NCBI GenBank assembly: GCA_022496805.1
Contig: CM040102.1
Location: forward strand, 5,939,001-6,003,000
Direction: 5' to 3'
DNA from: Pohlia nutans
Lineage: Eukaryota; Streptophyta; Bryopsida; Bryales; Mniaceae
DNA: 64,000 bases
In this document: piece by piece, positions 44,997 to 53,652 of the stretch
How positions within the stretch are numbered: position 1 is the stretch's first letter
Layout of the letters: each line of letters begins with the position of its first letter
Position numbers and translations under genes: made by a program
Notes under the pieces: generated by a model
The model's input: the letters and a program-made list of their open reading frames with translations, nothing else
The model's database searches: none
What the model was told of the DNA's origin: nothing

Positions 44997-45452
44997 ATGG
45001 TCGATTCAATATTGTTTTCTGCAGTACTGGGCCTGCTTACAAAAGGAATCCCGGCGGCTGTCACCACTCTCAAGCTCAGGTACGAACAGACCAAAGCGAC
45101 AAAGGAAGAAACCCTGGAGCTAGAAAAGTTTCTCTATGATTTGCACGACTGCGCTATCCAGTATCAGATCACTTATGGTGGTACATTGAATGAAACAACA
45201 ACAACAAGCACAATGAGTTCTTTTGTGAAAGAACTGGAAGATGCCCAGAAAACTCTGGACCAGTGGTCCAGCCAACACCACGGGTTCTTCTCACGAAACC
45301 CGGGTGAGAGATTGCGAAAACTACAAGCTCTACGTAAGAAAGTGGACAGAGCTATGAAAGCCGAGACTTTTAGAATGACGGCCGAAATTCTCGGGATTGT
45401 GAAAAACTGGCCTCCGAACTTGCAAAATCCTATGGTACTATCTTCATTTTGA
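44997..45452 (+). CDS. Small helical protein of unknown family
   Basis: 151 residues from ATG at 44,997 to TGA. The start is the first ATG after upstream stops in this frame. The N-terminus is hydrophobic (ILFSAVLGLLTKGIPAAV), followed by charged helices (TKATKEETLELEKFLYDL; LRKLQALRKKVDRAMKAE). FSRNPGERLRKLQ and the KTLD block recur in the broken locus at 50.6 kb. The layout is somewhat like the N-terminal helical bundles of plant resistance or MLKL-like proteins, but I cannot show that. It may be only a first exon, since a possible donor (CCTATG|GTACTA) lies just before the stop. An open stretch at 49,477 could be a later exon. Confidence 0.6.
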   Translation: MVDSILFSAVLGLLTKGIPAAVTTLKLRYEQTKATKEETLELEKFLYDLHDCAIQYQITYGGTLNETTTTSTMSSFVKELEDAQKTLDQWSSQHHGFFSRNPGERLRKLQALRKKVDRAMKAETFRMTAEILGIVKNWPPNLQNPMVLSSF

Positions 45453-45706
45453 TCAAAGTCTGTGGAAAATTGTATGAAAATGTTCTCACTACAAGCAGGG
45501 GCGTGGTTTCTCACTCTTGTTCATTTTTGCTTTTTACTGTACATGTTTGTCCTTAGTGACGAATCACACTCACCAACTCCAACCAAGAAATTGGTGAGTG
45601 CTAAGTGGCGCTGTTTTGACTCACAGAAGGAGTGAAAAGGGACGCCTTCTCCTTGTACTGTTTAGATCATTCATATCTTTTTATGCTTTTGGTAAAAGAA
45701 AACCAC
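45453..45706. other. 3' flank, no gene seen
   Basis: Probable 3' UTR or intron of the preceding gene. An open stretch starting at 45,598 runs into the dispersed repeat and is not a gene. Confidence 0.4.
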
Positions 45707-46026
45707 TTAAGGTAGAAGCACTTGAAATGGTTAGATACCAATTGTGGTCACTTGTTAAAGCACTTGGAATTCTCAATCCAGTTATCACAAACATTAATTA
45801 TAAATACCAAGTTAGCAATCTAATTGGACTAGAAATGAAAAACAGTTATTGGTACAGCTACTAACATCAAATAGTGGTCTATGCATACTAAGTTTGATAA
45901 TTTATAACAAAATCATACATTGTGGAAAAATTAATTAAAAATTGAGCTTGGTTATTAAACCGAAAGTTTTATGTGCTGCAATTTTTAATCATGGAAAATG
46001 AGTGCTCCACGTAGGTTGAATGCTTA
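45707..46026. repeat. Dispersed repeat, copy B
   Basis: The inverse of 21,117-21,458. Starts TTAAGGTAGAAGCACTTG and ends GTTGAATGCTTAA, so both ends begin TTAAG when read inward. Confidence 0.7.
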
Positions 46027-46154
46027 AACTGACGACAATTGAACTCTTTACCTTACTCCATAATATAATGAACCAAGTTATGGTTAATGTCCCAGGTATC
46101 AGGTAGTTCAGATCCAAGGACCACAAAAAAAGTTTCTACTTCTGTTAACTTAGG

Positions 46155-46480
46155 TCCATTTGTACTGGCAGGGCGAGTACAAGTTCCGGTACACGACATA
46201 CCCGTGGCAGCTTAAGGTGCATCAGTGTTAAGAGGGACCGACATGATTCGAGCCACGGGGTTGAAAAGGTTATTTACTTTCATACTTGTAACTTCCTTTT
46301 TCTAAATGCACAATTTTAGGTTGTTGGAACCAATCTATGATTGTTAAGATACTCGCGAGCCTGCATGTCTAACCATTAGTCCTTTCCTCTCTGATAAGCC
46401 TCTTGCTTGCTTGATATGACTATAAGGTGGATGACCCAATAACCCACGTGTACCATAAACCAACAATATCTCCAACATGT
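46155..46480. repeat. Dispersed repeat holding the empty site
   Basis: Runs GAGGGACCGACATGATTCGAG... through AATGCACAATTTTAGGTTGTTG to GATACTCGCGAGCCTGCATG. The same order is found at 47,235-47,321 plus 48,439-48,520, where a TTAA element interrupts it, and partly at 52,790-52,875. At 46,305-46,316 this copy reads CTTTTTCTAAATGCAC where the other has the insertion. Confidence 0.75.
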
Positions 46481-46974
46481 GTTCATTGAAAGCTTCTAAT
46501 TTTATATTAGTATTAGATTTGCGTGGAAAGCTTAGAGCATTGGATTATGGGCCATCTACTATATCCATATTTTTGCCTTCAAGTCGTGGATAGAAGGAAT
46601 AGGCTATTTAGAATATGTTGTATCATTCTTTGCCACAAAAGACCATACATTTATATTTACTTGGAGATTGTTTTGTTGAAGCTATCATTTAGCTCGTGAA
46701 CATCACAACATGCTTCACTCCCGGCTTCACTGGCTAAATTTTTAGTGTATGTGGATGGTTAAAAGTTAATCAAACGTTGTTAAATTGCTGATGTAATGCT
46801 TCTTACTGTGTCAGGCGTGAGTATTTATTCTTGAGTTGTTGACGTACAGATATCACCCACATCGAAATTCGAAGTTCCCCGTCTAAGCCAACCTACATCC
46901 ATAACAACAACCATAGATAAGAATTCAAAGTATATTACTAGTGGCCAAGCTAGTATAAGTTCCACTTTACCTCC
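46481..46974. other. Intergenic DNA
   Basis: No gene or bounded element seen. Confidence 0.4.
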
Positions 46975-47212
46975 TGGGTGATGGCCTCATATGGGTACCC
47001 CTTCCTGAATTAGTGTGATTTTTGAGAAATATTTTTTGGGTAAGAAAAAACCATTGAAAAATTACAAAAATTAGATTGTGTTATAGGGGCCATGGCTGCA
47101 ACTATATACATGGTATTAAAAATGAGAATTCTAGCACACATAAAATGAGCTAGACATAAGTCACACATAGTGAGACGCGTTTCACTAGTACCCATATCAG
47201 GCCATTGCCCTC
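46975..47212. mobile_element. MITE with GGCCTGATATGGGTAC ends
   Basis: Left end GGGTGATGGCCTCATATGGGTACCCC and right end (inverted) GGAGGGCAATGGCCTGATATGGGTAC form imperfect inverted repeats of about 25 bp. The same ends bound the large inverted repeat at 41,905-42,715. Target duplication not resolved. Confidence 0.55.
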
Positions 47213-47321
47213 CTCCTATTAGCAGCTCAAGTTCCATAAGTGTTGAGAGGGACCAACATGATTCAAGCTACGGGGTCAAAAAGGTTATTTACTTTCATAC
47301 TCGTAACTTTCTTTTTCGTAA

Positions 47322-48438
47322 CCCTTTAAGGTCCCGATTGAACACTGTTTTCAAAGATTCGTTATAAAATGATTGATGAAAAACAAAAATGGAGTTGATA
47401 TACAAAGCAAAGTTGTAAATGTCAATGTGAAGATTGCATCTGTACGGTTGGATTCATCATATTATTGATTAATATTTTTTAATGAATTTTGCAAGGTTTT
47501 CTCTTGAAATTCATTTTAAAATCCAAATTTAACACATTTATGAAAAAAAAATTGGTAAGGAAATTGGAATAACGTGCATTACAAGATGGTATGGTTTCCA
47601 TTATTTGATTCTACTTATTTAAAAAAATCATGTTTAAGGTCTCACTTTTTGAACTAAGAATGAAACTTGACATAAACTAATTGTGTTGTTTTTTGAAAAA
47701 TCACAATATGTTATTTTGAAGATCCATACCGTACAAATCATAGTCAACTAGCACAAAACCTAAGAGAAATTTGGATGGATGAAAAACTCTACATGATGTA
47801 ATGCCCGGGTACGCAACTCCCATATTATTCGCAGGGGGCATCGGCATTAAAACAACTTAGAGGACGGCTTTTGTAAAAAATATACGAAATTATACAAAAA
47901 TAAAAGGACTAAAAAGTTGGGTGAAGACCAAATTAAATAAAATGAGATGTAGAAAAAGTTGGGTTGTATATTAAATAAAAAAAAACCTCCACAACATATG
48001 TAAAGAATTGAAACACCTATGCATAATTTTAAAAAATCAAGACGAGAAGTTGCCTCCAAGTAAAATTAAAAGTCATTGGCACTGTTTTATTTATAATAAA
48101 AAAATCTTAAAATTTTATTAAAACGCCCAAAAAGTTGGGTGGTTTGGCCTATGGTACATGTATTAAAAAAACTCATATAATTAGGTTTTTAATGCTATTA
48201 TATGCTTGAAGGAGTATTCATTTTTTATATATAATTACATTTTTGGATTCCTTGTTAGAAGGTCTACAAGAAATTCCCGTATTAAAACAAATTATATTAC
48301 TTGAGATTAGACTAAAATGCATTATAAGTGATTATAATCAGGTCCATATAATACGGGAGTTGCATACCTGGGATGTAATGATGGGAAAGGTTGCAATCTG
48401 TTCGTCGTCCATATGTTGGACACAGGCGCGTCAAAGGG
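47322..48438. mobile_element. TTAA-type MITE, 540-bp family, interrupted
   Basis: Flanked by GTAA on the left (47,318-47,321, one change from TTAA) and TTAA on the right (48,439-48,442). Left end CCCTTTAAGGTCCCGATTG; right end, inverted, CCCTTTGACGCGCC. Length 1,117 bp; subtracting the nested element and one 8-bp duplication (569 + 8) leaves exactly 540 bp, equal to the copy at 26,596-27,135. Confidence 0.9.
47804..48372. mobile_element. Nested element, 8-bp duplication ATGTAATG
   Basis: 569 bp flanked by ATGTAATG (47,796-47,803 and 48,373-48,380). Ends CCCGGGTACGCAACTCCCAT and, inverted, CCCAGGTATGCAACTCCCGT, about 24 bp with four mismatches. The 8-bp duplication suggests hAT-like mobilisation; the CCCGGG end is atypical for hAT. 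Non-coding, AT-rich. Confidence 0.9.
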
Positions 48439-48442
48439 TTAA

Positions 48443-49476
48443 TGCACAATTTCATACTTCTTTAGGTTGTAATCTATAGTTGTTAAGATGCTCGAGAGAC
48501 TGCATGTTTAGCCATTGGTTCTTGCCTTTCTAATTAGCCTCTCGTTTGTCTCATATTGAATTTTTTTTAGCCTATTCTTTGAAGGTTTGAACATATTTAT
48601 AATTTATTTCTATTGGAATCCTAATTTTTCCATTGCTAAGAGAGCAAAAGGAATATCACGTTCACCTTTGGACGCACGTCTAGTGATACAAAGGTAGATA
48701 ACCTTGAACTCATCCAAGTTTTTGATTTTGTTATCCATGTAGATCCATAAAATTAAACTATGGGCGCCATTCGACAGCGAGAAACAATCAAATGCCATAG
48801 AGATTAAATTGAAGGATCTTCCAGGTATGTTAAACATTTTTGTAGTTCTTCTACGGATTTCACTCTTTGCTTTAGTGATGAGTTTAACTATTATCAACTA
48901 CCCTTGAGTAGGAAACTAATTTCCTAACACCAATGACTCCAGGCTAGAAAATTGCCTATCAACCCTTGCAATTCACTGTTCTTGCATAGAGAAAGATTAA
49001 AATGACTATTGTAGAGATGGAAGGGTTCTTGTCACCATGATGTTCAAGGCTCCTAAGGTAACTATATCTAAAAGAGACCATTTCCTTAAAGCATCTATAG
49101 CTCAATCTTTCATAATAAGTAGATTCTAACACCGTACTGTTGATGAGAGAATGTGCACAGTCTAAACATCAAAGTTTAGGATCGCTTTAAGGTCATTCAA
49201 CCTATAGTTAGCAATTTGGAAATTCATAACTTATTCATACGGTGTCCAAATAATGCATGCTAAAGTGCGTTGGAATCCTCTTGAACTTGCTATTAAGACC
49301 CACTTAAAGTGTTTTCTGTTTTATGCGTGTAAATAGGCTCAGCTGGTAAGGTGAATGCTTTTAAGTATAGTTACCTTACAGAATGTTGTGATAAGAAATA
49401 TCATTCACATACAAAACTTTTACAGATATATTTTTAATGTCTGCTGACAATCTTTAACGGTGTCCAAAGTTACGGC
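48443..49476. other. Intergenic or intronic DNA
   Basis: Starts with the remainder of the dispersed repeat (to about 48,540). GGCTCAGCTGGTAAGGTGAATGC at 49,337 resembles an A box, but no B box follows. No gene seen. Confidence 0.4.
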
Positions 49477-49674
49477 TTGCTGGTACATATAATTTTTATC
49501 CATGTGCTGGTGGCAGACGTCAAGAACATATTTTTTAATCCGGAAAATAGACAGGTGAGGGTGGAGCTGCGAGAAGGGAGCAAAGTTGGCGCTGACAAAC
49601 TGATCAATGAAATTAAGCGTGCTCTGTCCAGAGAGAAACGTGCCATGCCACCCAGACTCTGGTCAGATTGGTGA
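49477..49674 (+). CDS. Short open frame of unknown function
   Basis: 65 codons ending in TGA. The last 45 or so read like real protein (NPENRQVRVELREGSKVGAD, then a charged helix INEIKRALSREKRAM, ending RLWSDW). GGTGGCAG just before it is a possible splice acceptor, so this may be the last exon of a gene starting upstream, perhaps that at 44,997. I could not join the phases convincingly. Confidence 0.4.
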   Translation: MLVHIIFIHVLVADVKNIFFNPENRQVRVELREGSKVGADKLINEIKRALSREKRAMPPRLWSDW

Positions 49675-49811
49675 TGTAATTAGCTTAACCTTCGTTTTGA
49701 ATTGAGTAAGGTAGAAGTACCTTAGAATGCAAACCAGGACCTAATTTCGACAGCTAGTATTATGCTGGACATAGACATAGAATGTAGAACATGCCCAATT
49801 TTGGTTATAAT

Positions 49812-50017
49812 TAAGGTAGAGGTACCTAAGATCACCAACTTCTACACTCTTCCTTCATTTTAAGGAGGAAATGTAAGTTGTCAGTACATGACTTAACTTT
49901 TGAGCAGTTGATGCATAAGTCATGTAATAAAAGCCTACATTTCCTTCCTGAAATGAAAGAAGGGTGTAGAAGTTGGTGGTTTTAGGTGTTGTGGTGGTTT
50001 TAGATACCTCTACCTTA
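49812..50017. mobile_element. Foldback MITE, about 206 bp
   Basis: Left end TAAGGTAGAGGTACCTAAGA and right end, inverted, TAAGGTAGAGGTATCTAAAA. Inner stems CACCAACTTCTACAC with GTGTAGAAGTTGGTG, and GGAGGAAATGTA with TACATTTCCTTCC, make it a hairpin over most of its length. TAAGGTAGAAG also starts at about 49,706 and occurs at 45,708, hinting at a larger family. Confidence 0.75.
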
Positions 50018-50629
50018 TTTCTATTTGGGTTCACAGATGGTCATTTCATGTGCACACACAGATTTTGCTATACACATGGAATTGATAGATTGTTATGTTT
50101 GATTGCAAAGGAGTTGAAACGAAATAACTTGTAAGTTTATAAGTTTTTTTAATATAAATCAAAAGCTCTTGTACAAATAAATTTAAATGGGTTTTCTTTG
50201 TATGGAGTATGGAATATGTGTGTAATGTATAACGCGGAATATAGAAGAAAATTCGACCCCAAGTTCTCAATTGAAGCCCAAACATCTCAAATATAATGCA
50301 CCTTCACCATTGAATCTCATGCATCTCTACCATCGATGACCCAAATACTTGTCGTTGTTAGCCCTAATGTAAACTTAGTAAACGTGCCACATGGACAAAG
50401 CTTCTCATTGCAGACGTAGTTGTTATACCTCCACTCTCATGAGCAAGAAAGCTAGGAAGAGCGCTCCATGCAACTGCACCTCCGGAGCTAACTCACTAAA
50501 TTTTCGGGACACATGTAGTATCGGGAACCTCACCTCCGCAAATGTACGTGCTGGCTACATTCTACACGAGATAATACACGGGAGGTTCTTGGTACTACAT
50601 TCTAGCCCAATAGGGGACAACGACCACAC
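50018..50629. other. Upstream region of the broken locus
   Basis: ATGCACCTTCACCATTGAATCTCATGC (about 50,298) resembles 43,687-43,712 upstream of the intact relative, supporting a duplicated locus. An 83-codon open stretch at 50,391-50,642 is probably not translated. Confidence 0.4.
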
Positions 50630-51033
50630 CGAGTTTCCTTGAGAAAACACTCGACAATGTGCAAAAATGGTCTCGCCGAAAGTCCGGGTTCTTCTCACAA
50701 AGCGCAGGTGATAGAGAGAAACAGTTACAAGGTCTACGTAGCAAGGTGCAGGAAGCTATCCAATTGGAGAATTTTGGCATGGACAGAGTCAATCAAAGAG
50801 CCATGGAGACCATATTGGGACTGTTTAAAATCTACAACTGGCATAGATCCAGTGGGAAATTGCCCACTGAATCTATGCCAGTTATAGATTTCAAAAAGTC
50901 CCAATATGGTGGAATAGTCCCAACTAAACGAATATTGCCATATATGCTTTGGGATGCACATTCAAGAGAAAAACTACTCCTATCTTTTGGGATGCACTGT
51001 ACTAAACACGTGAGTGCAGAAAAGGGGTATTAA
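50630..51033 (+). pseudogene. Broken relative of the gene at 44,997
   Basis: The peptide KTLDNVQKWS...GFFSQSAGDREKQLQGLR.KVQEAI, read partly ahead of and within the frame 50,659-51,033, aligns with KTLDQWSSQHHGFFSRNPGERLRKLQALRKKVDRAM of the 45-kb gene. The matching N-terminal half is missing or out of frame, and the C-terminal part runs into a hairpin (50,815-50,912), so a normal product is unlikely. Either a pseudogene or a remnant exon. Confidence 0.6.
50815..50912. repeat. Near-perfect short hairpin, arms about 47 bp
   Basis: Left arm from CCATATTGGGACTGTTT to CAGTGGGAAATTGC; right arm from GCCCACTGAATCTATGCC to AGTCCCAATATGG, with a loop of only a few bases. It lies inside the broken reading frame. 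Either a tiny MITE or a hairpin able to give small RNAs. Confidence 0.8.
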
Positions 51034-51285
51034 TTTGAACATTTCCGCATTACGTATACATACAACAAACATATTTAAAAAGCTAAAAATATTGACGTAT
51101 ACTTACATTAAACATATATTTAGGACAAAATAGATTTGTTTATAAAGGTTTTTAAACATATAACCCCTCGTATACATGGGGTTTTTAGAGGGGGTCATGA
51201 ACACACATGATTCTCAAACATAATGTAGAGTGCACCCCGGGCTCCTATCCCAGAGTGAACCATGTCGTTAATGTCCAGGTATAAG
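51034..51285. other. Intergenic DNA
   Basis: No gene seen. Confidence 0.4.
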
Positions 51286-51600
51286 AGCATTCCCACCCAT
51301 GCACGCTAGGACTAACCCTCTCAAATTATTCATCTACATGTGAAGGGCCCTTGCACTTACACTCCCCCACCCTTGCACGCGCTTCACGTATCAAAAGTGC
51401 GCATCAAATAGTCAATGGACCAATCACAAGTAGAATGAGAGGAATAATCATCGAATAGTCAACTCAATAGTGATTTCAAGGCCCAATTTCTAACACGCTA
51501 GAATCCAGAGTCAAGAAGCATTTTGAAAGGCCCCTTGAAACTTTTCATCCACTTCTTGAGGTCAGAGACCCTCTGAGGCCATGGGTGGCCATGCTCTAAG
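51286..51600. mobile_element. MITE with AGAGCAT..CCACCCATG ends
   Basis: Left end AGAGCATTCCCACCCATGC and right end, inverted, AGAGCATGGCCACCCATGGC form an imperfect inverted repeat; the total is about 310 bp. Related single ends lie at about 433-449 and 32,918-32,934 (GGTGGGAATGCTCTAAG). Target duplication not resolved. Confidence 0.6.
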
Positions 51601-51846
51601 TAGTTCACTTTTATTTGCAAGTACTGGGGACATTATCCACGTGAAACTTGCACTGTTTCCAGGTACTAGCTAGTTAAACTTCTATCTGCAAGTACTAAGA
51701 ACATTAACCACAAAGAGACTTGCTATGATCAATGTCCCTCTCTGCTTTTTCTTCTCGTGTTACTCACATGGTTGCATAAACTCATTATTACAAGGCATAG
51801 GCTATTTAGGATATGCATCATTCTTCGTCACAAAAGATCACATTTT
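51601..51846. other. Intergenic DNA
   Basis: GGCTATTTAGGATATG...CATCATTCTTCGTCACAAAAGA here resembles 46,603-46,640, another sign of a shared dispersed repeat. No gene seen. Confidence 0.45.
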
Positions 51847-51850
51847 TTAA

Positions 51851-52079
51851 CCCTTAAAGGACCAAGAAGTTCAAATTGGAACTTATATTTGTTTTAGCAA
51901 TTTGGAAAAGGTTTTAAATTGACTTTGTTATGTTCAACTTCATTTATTTTTTGACCAACACATACAATGTTCTTCACTAATTCTGGTGACATAAAATTTG
52001 GTCTCATCTTAATCATATTTTCCACAATATGATCAGCTGAAATTGACATTAAAACCATGAATCCTTGGTCCTTTAGGGG
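51851..52079. mobile_element. TTAA-type MITE, 229 bp
   Basis: Perfect TTAA on both sides (51,847-51,850 and 52,080-52,083). Ends CCCTTAAAGGACCAAGAAG and, inverted, CCCCTAAAGGACCAAGGATT. Sister copies at 1,261 and 32,534. Confidence 0.9.
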
Positions 52080-52231
52080 TTAACTTGAAGGTTGTTTTGT
52101 AGAACTTCAGTTGTTCATTTAGCACCTAAACATTACAGCATGCCACTCAGACTGACTTTTTAGAGTATTTTGGATAATTTGTGGTCGTCTAAGAGATAAA
52201 AGAATGTTGTTTTGCTAACTTAATGCTTCTT

Positions 52232-52630
52232 AGGGCATCCTCAATCTTCACGCCAAGGTCGCCCGCCAACAGCACTTTCTCGGAGCAGAGCCTCCTACCT
52301 GCCCCAATCCCACCGTAAATGCCGAAGGTACCTGCGCAGCCCCTCCAAATGAAGCTCATCGGCCGGTATTTTTGGCTTCTTTCCCGGAGCTGGAAACTCC
52401 ACGGCACATCAGGTCAACTAGTGCAGGAGCGTCAATCGAGGAGCGCAGGAGCGCACGATCTGCGGGTACGTCAATCGTGAAGCGCAGGAGCACAAGATGA
52501 GGATTCAGGAGCGCTGCAGGGTTGGGGCCGCTTCAACGGCAAAAAAAAATTTGGCATCCCGCAGTCAAAACAGCCCCGCCAAATGTGGGTGGCGGGCCAC
52601 TTTACCGAGGCAAGATTGAGGATGCCTTTA
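52232..52630. mobile_element. GC-rich MITE with GGCATCCTCAATCTT ends
   Basis: About 400 bp, much more GC-rich than its surroundings. Left end GGGCATCCTCAATCTTCACGCC; right end, inverted, GGCATCCTCAATCTTGCCTCGG; a second inner pair GGCCCGCCACC/GTCGCCCGCC. Contains repeated GCGCAGGAGC phrases (52,448-52,512). Target duplication unclear, so superfamily not assigned. Confidence 0.7.
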
Positions 52631-53652
52631 TTGAGTTATTTTCGCACAGAAGCCATCAAATCCATAATCCTCATGACAATGCTATCGCAAGAGTCAAAGC
52701 TCCTTCAACTGATGTGAGGCCCAAAAGTAATGGCCAGGTCAGTGAAAATTCCATCAAACAGAAGGTCAGGAAAAGGTCCCAAAGTGAGGGACCTGATTCG
52801 AGCCACCGGATTGAAAAGGTTAATTAATTTCATACCTGTAACTTCATTTTTCTGAATGCACAATTTCATACTTCTTTCTGAATGCACAATTTCATATTTC
52901 ATATAGTATATGTCAGAACTTCTAGATAATTTTTTCGAGCTTCCCGTCTTATTTTCTTCACTTTGCAAGACTGGAAGTCAATTCCCAACTTGCACCTCGT
53001 TTATTCTTCCTACCTTTTAAACATGTTAGTAAGTACCCACATGACGTCACCATACAGGTCCATGCTCTCCATGGAAAGCCGTCCTAATCCATGCTCTTGT
53101 CAAGGCACTAGACTGCCATTCATCCTCACCTATCTTTAACACGCAATTCGCTATTTACGCACTTGGCCATATAATCATGCACTTGGCCCCCGGGCGCACT
53201 AAAAATTCAAATCCCAAAAAATTGCAAAAAAAATTAGGCAAATTGTTTTTCCCAGCAATTCCCTTCTAATAAGGATAAATTGCAAATTCATGGAGATTTT
53301 CGACGGGGGATTTCCTTTAAAGAATTTGTATTTGCATTTTCTATATGTCAAATTTTTGTCCTATATGCAACAAAATTATCCTGTGATATTCATTCTGCAC
53401 ATACTATGCGATAGGTACGAAAGTAGGAATTCTGAATCCCTTATTTGTGCACGCATCTTACGTAATCATACAAGCACATTGTATGCATTTAGATATGGGC
53501 TACAAACATACACATAAGATTTAATTATTCTTTGTATTATATAAAAATCGTGTACTCGTTCACGTTTTATAATAATAGTACACACTTTTCCCTTCAAGAC
53601 CTCGACATCTAATACAGAAAACCATATACTGTATAACATATACAATTCTATT
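52631..53652. other. Intergenic DNA
   Basis: At 52,790-52,875 there is a further copy of the GAGGGACC...ATTCGAGCCACCGGATTGAAAAGG repeat. No convincing gene. No terminal repeat matching the far side of the next gene was found. Confidence 0.45.

Noticed and set aside
49337..49360. Possible tRNA gene from an A-box-like sequence
   Set aside because: No B box or cloverleaf follows within the needed distance.
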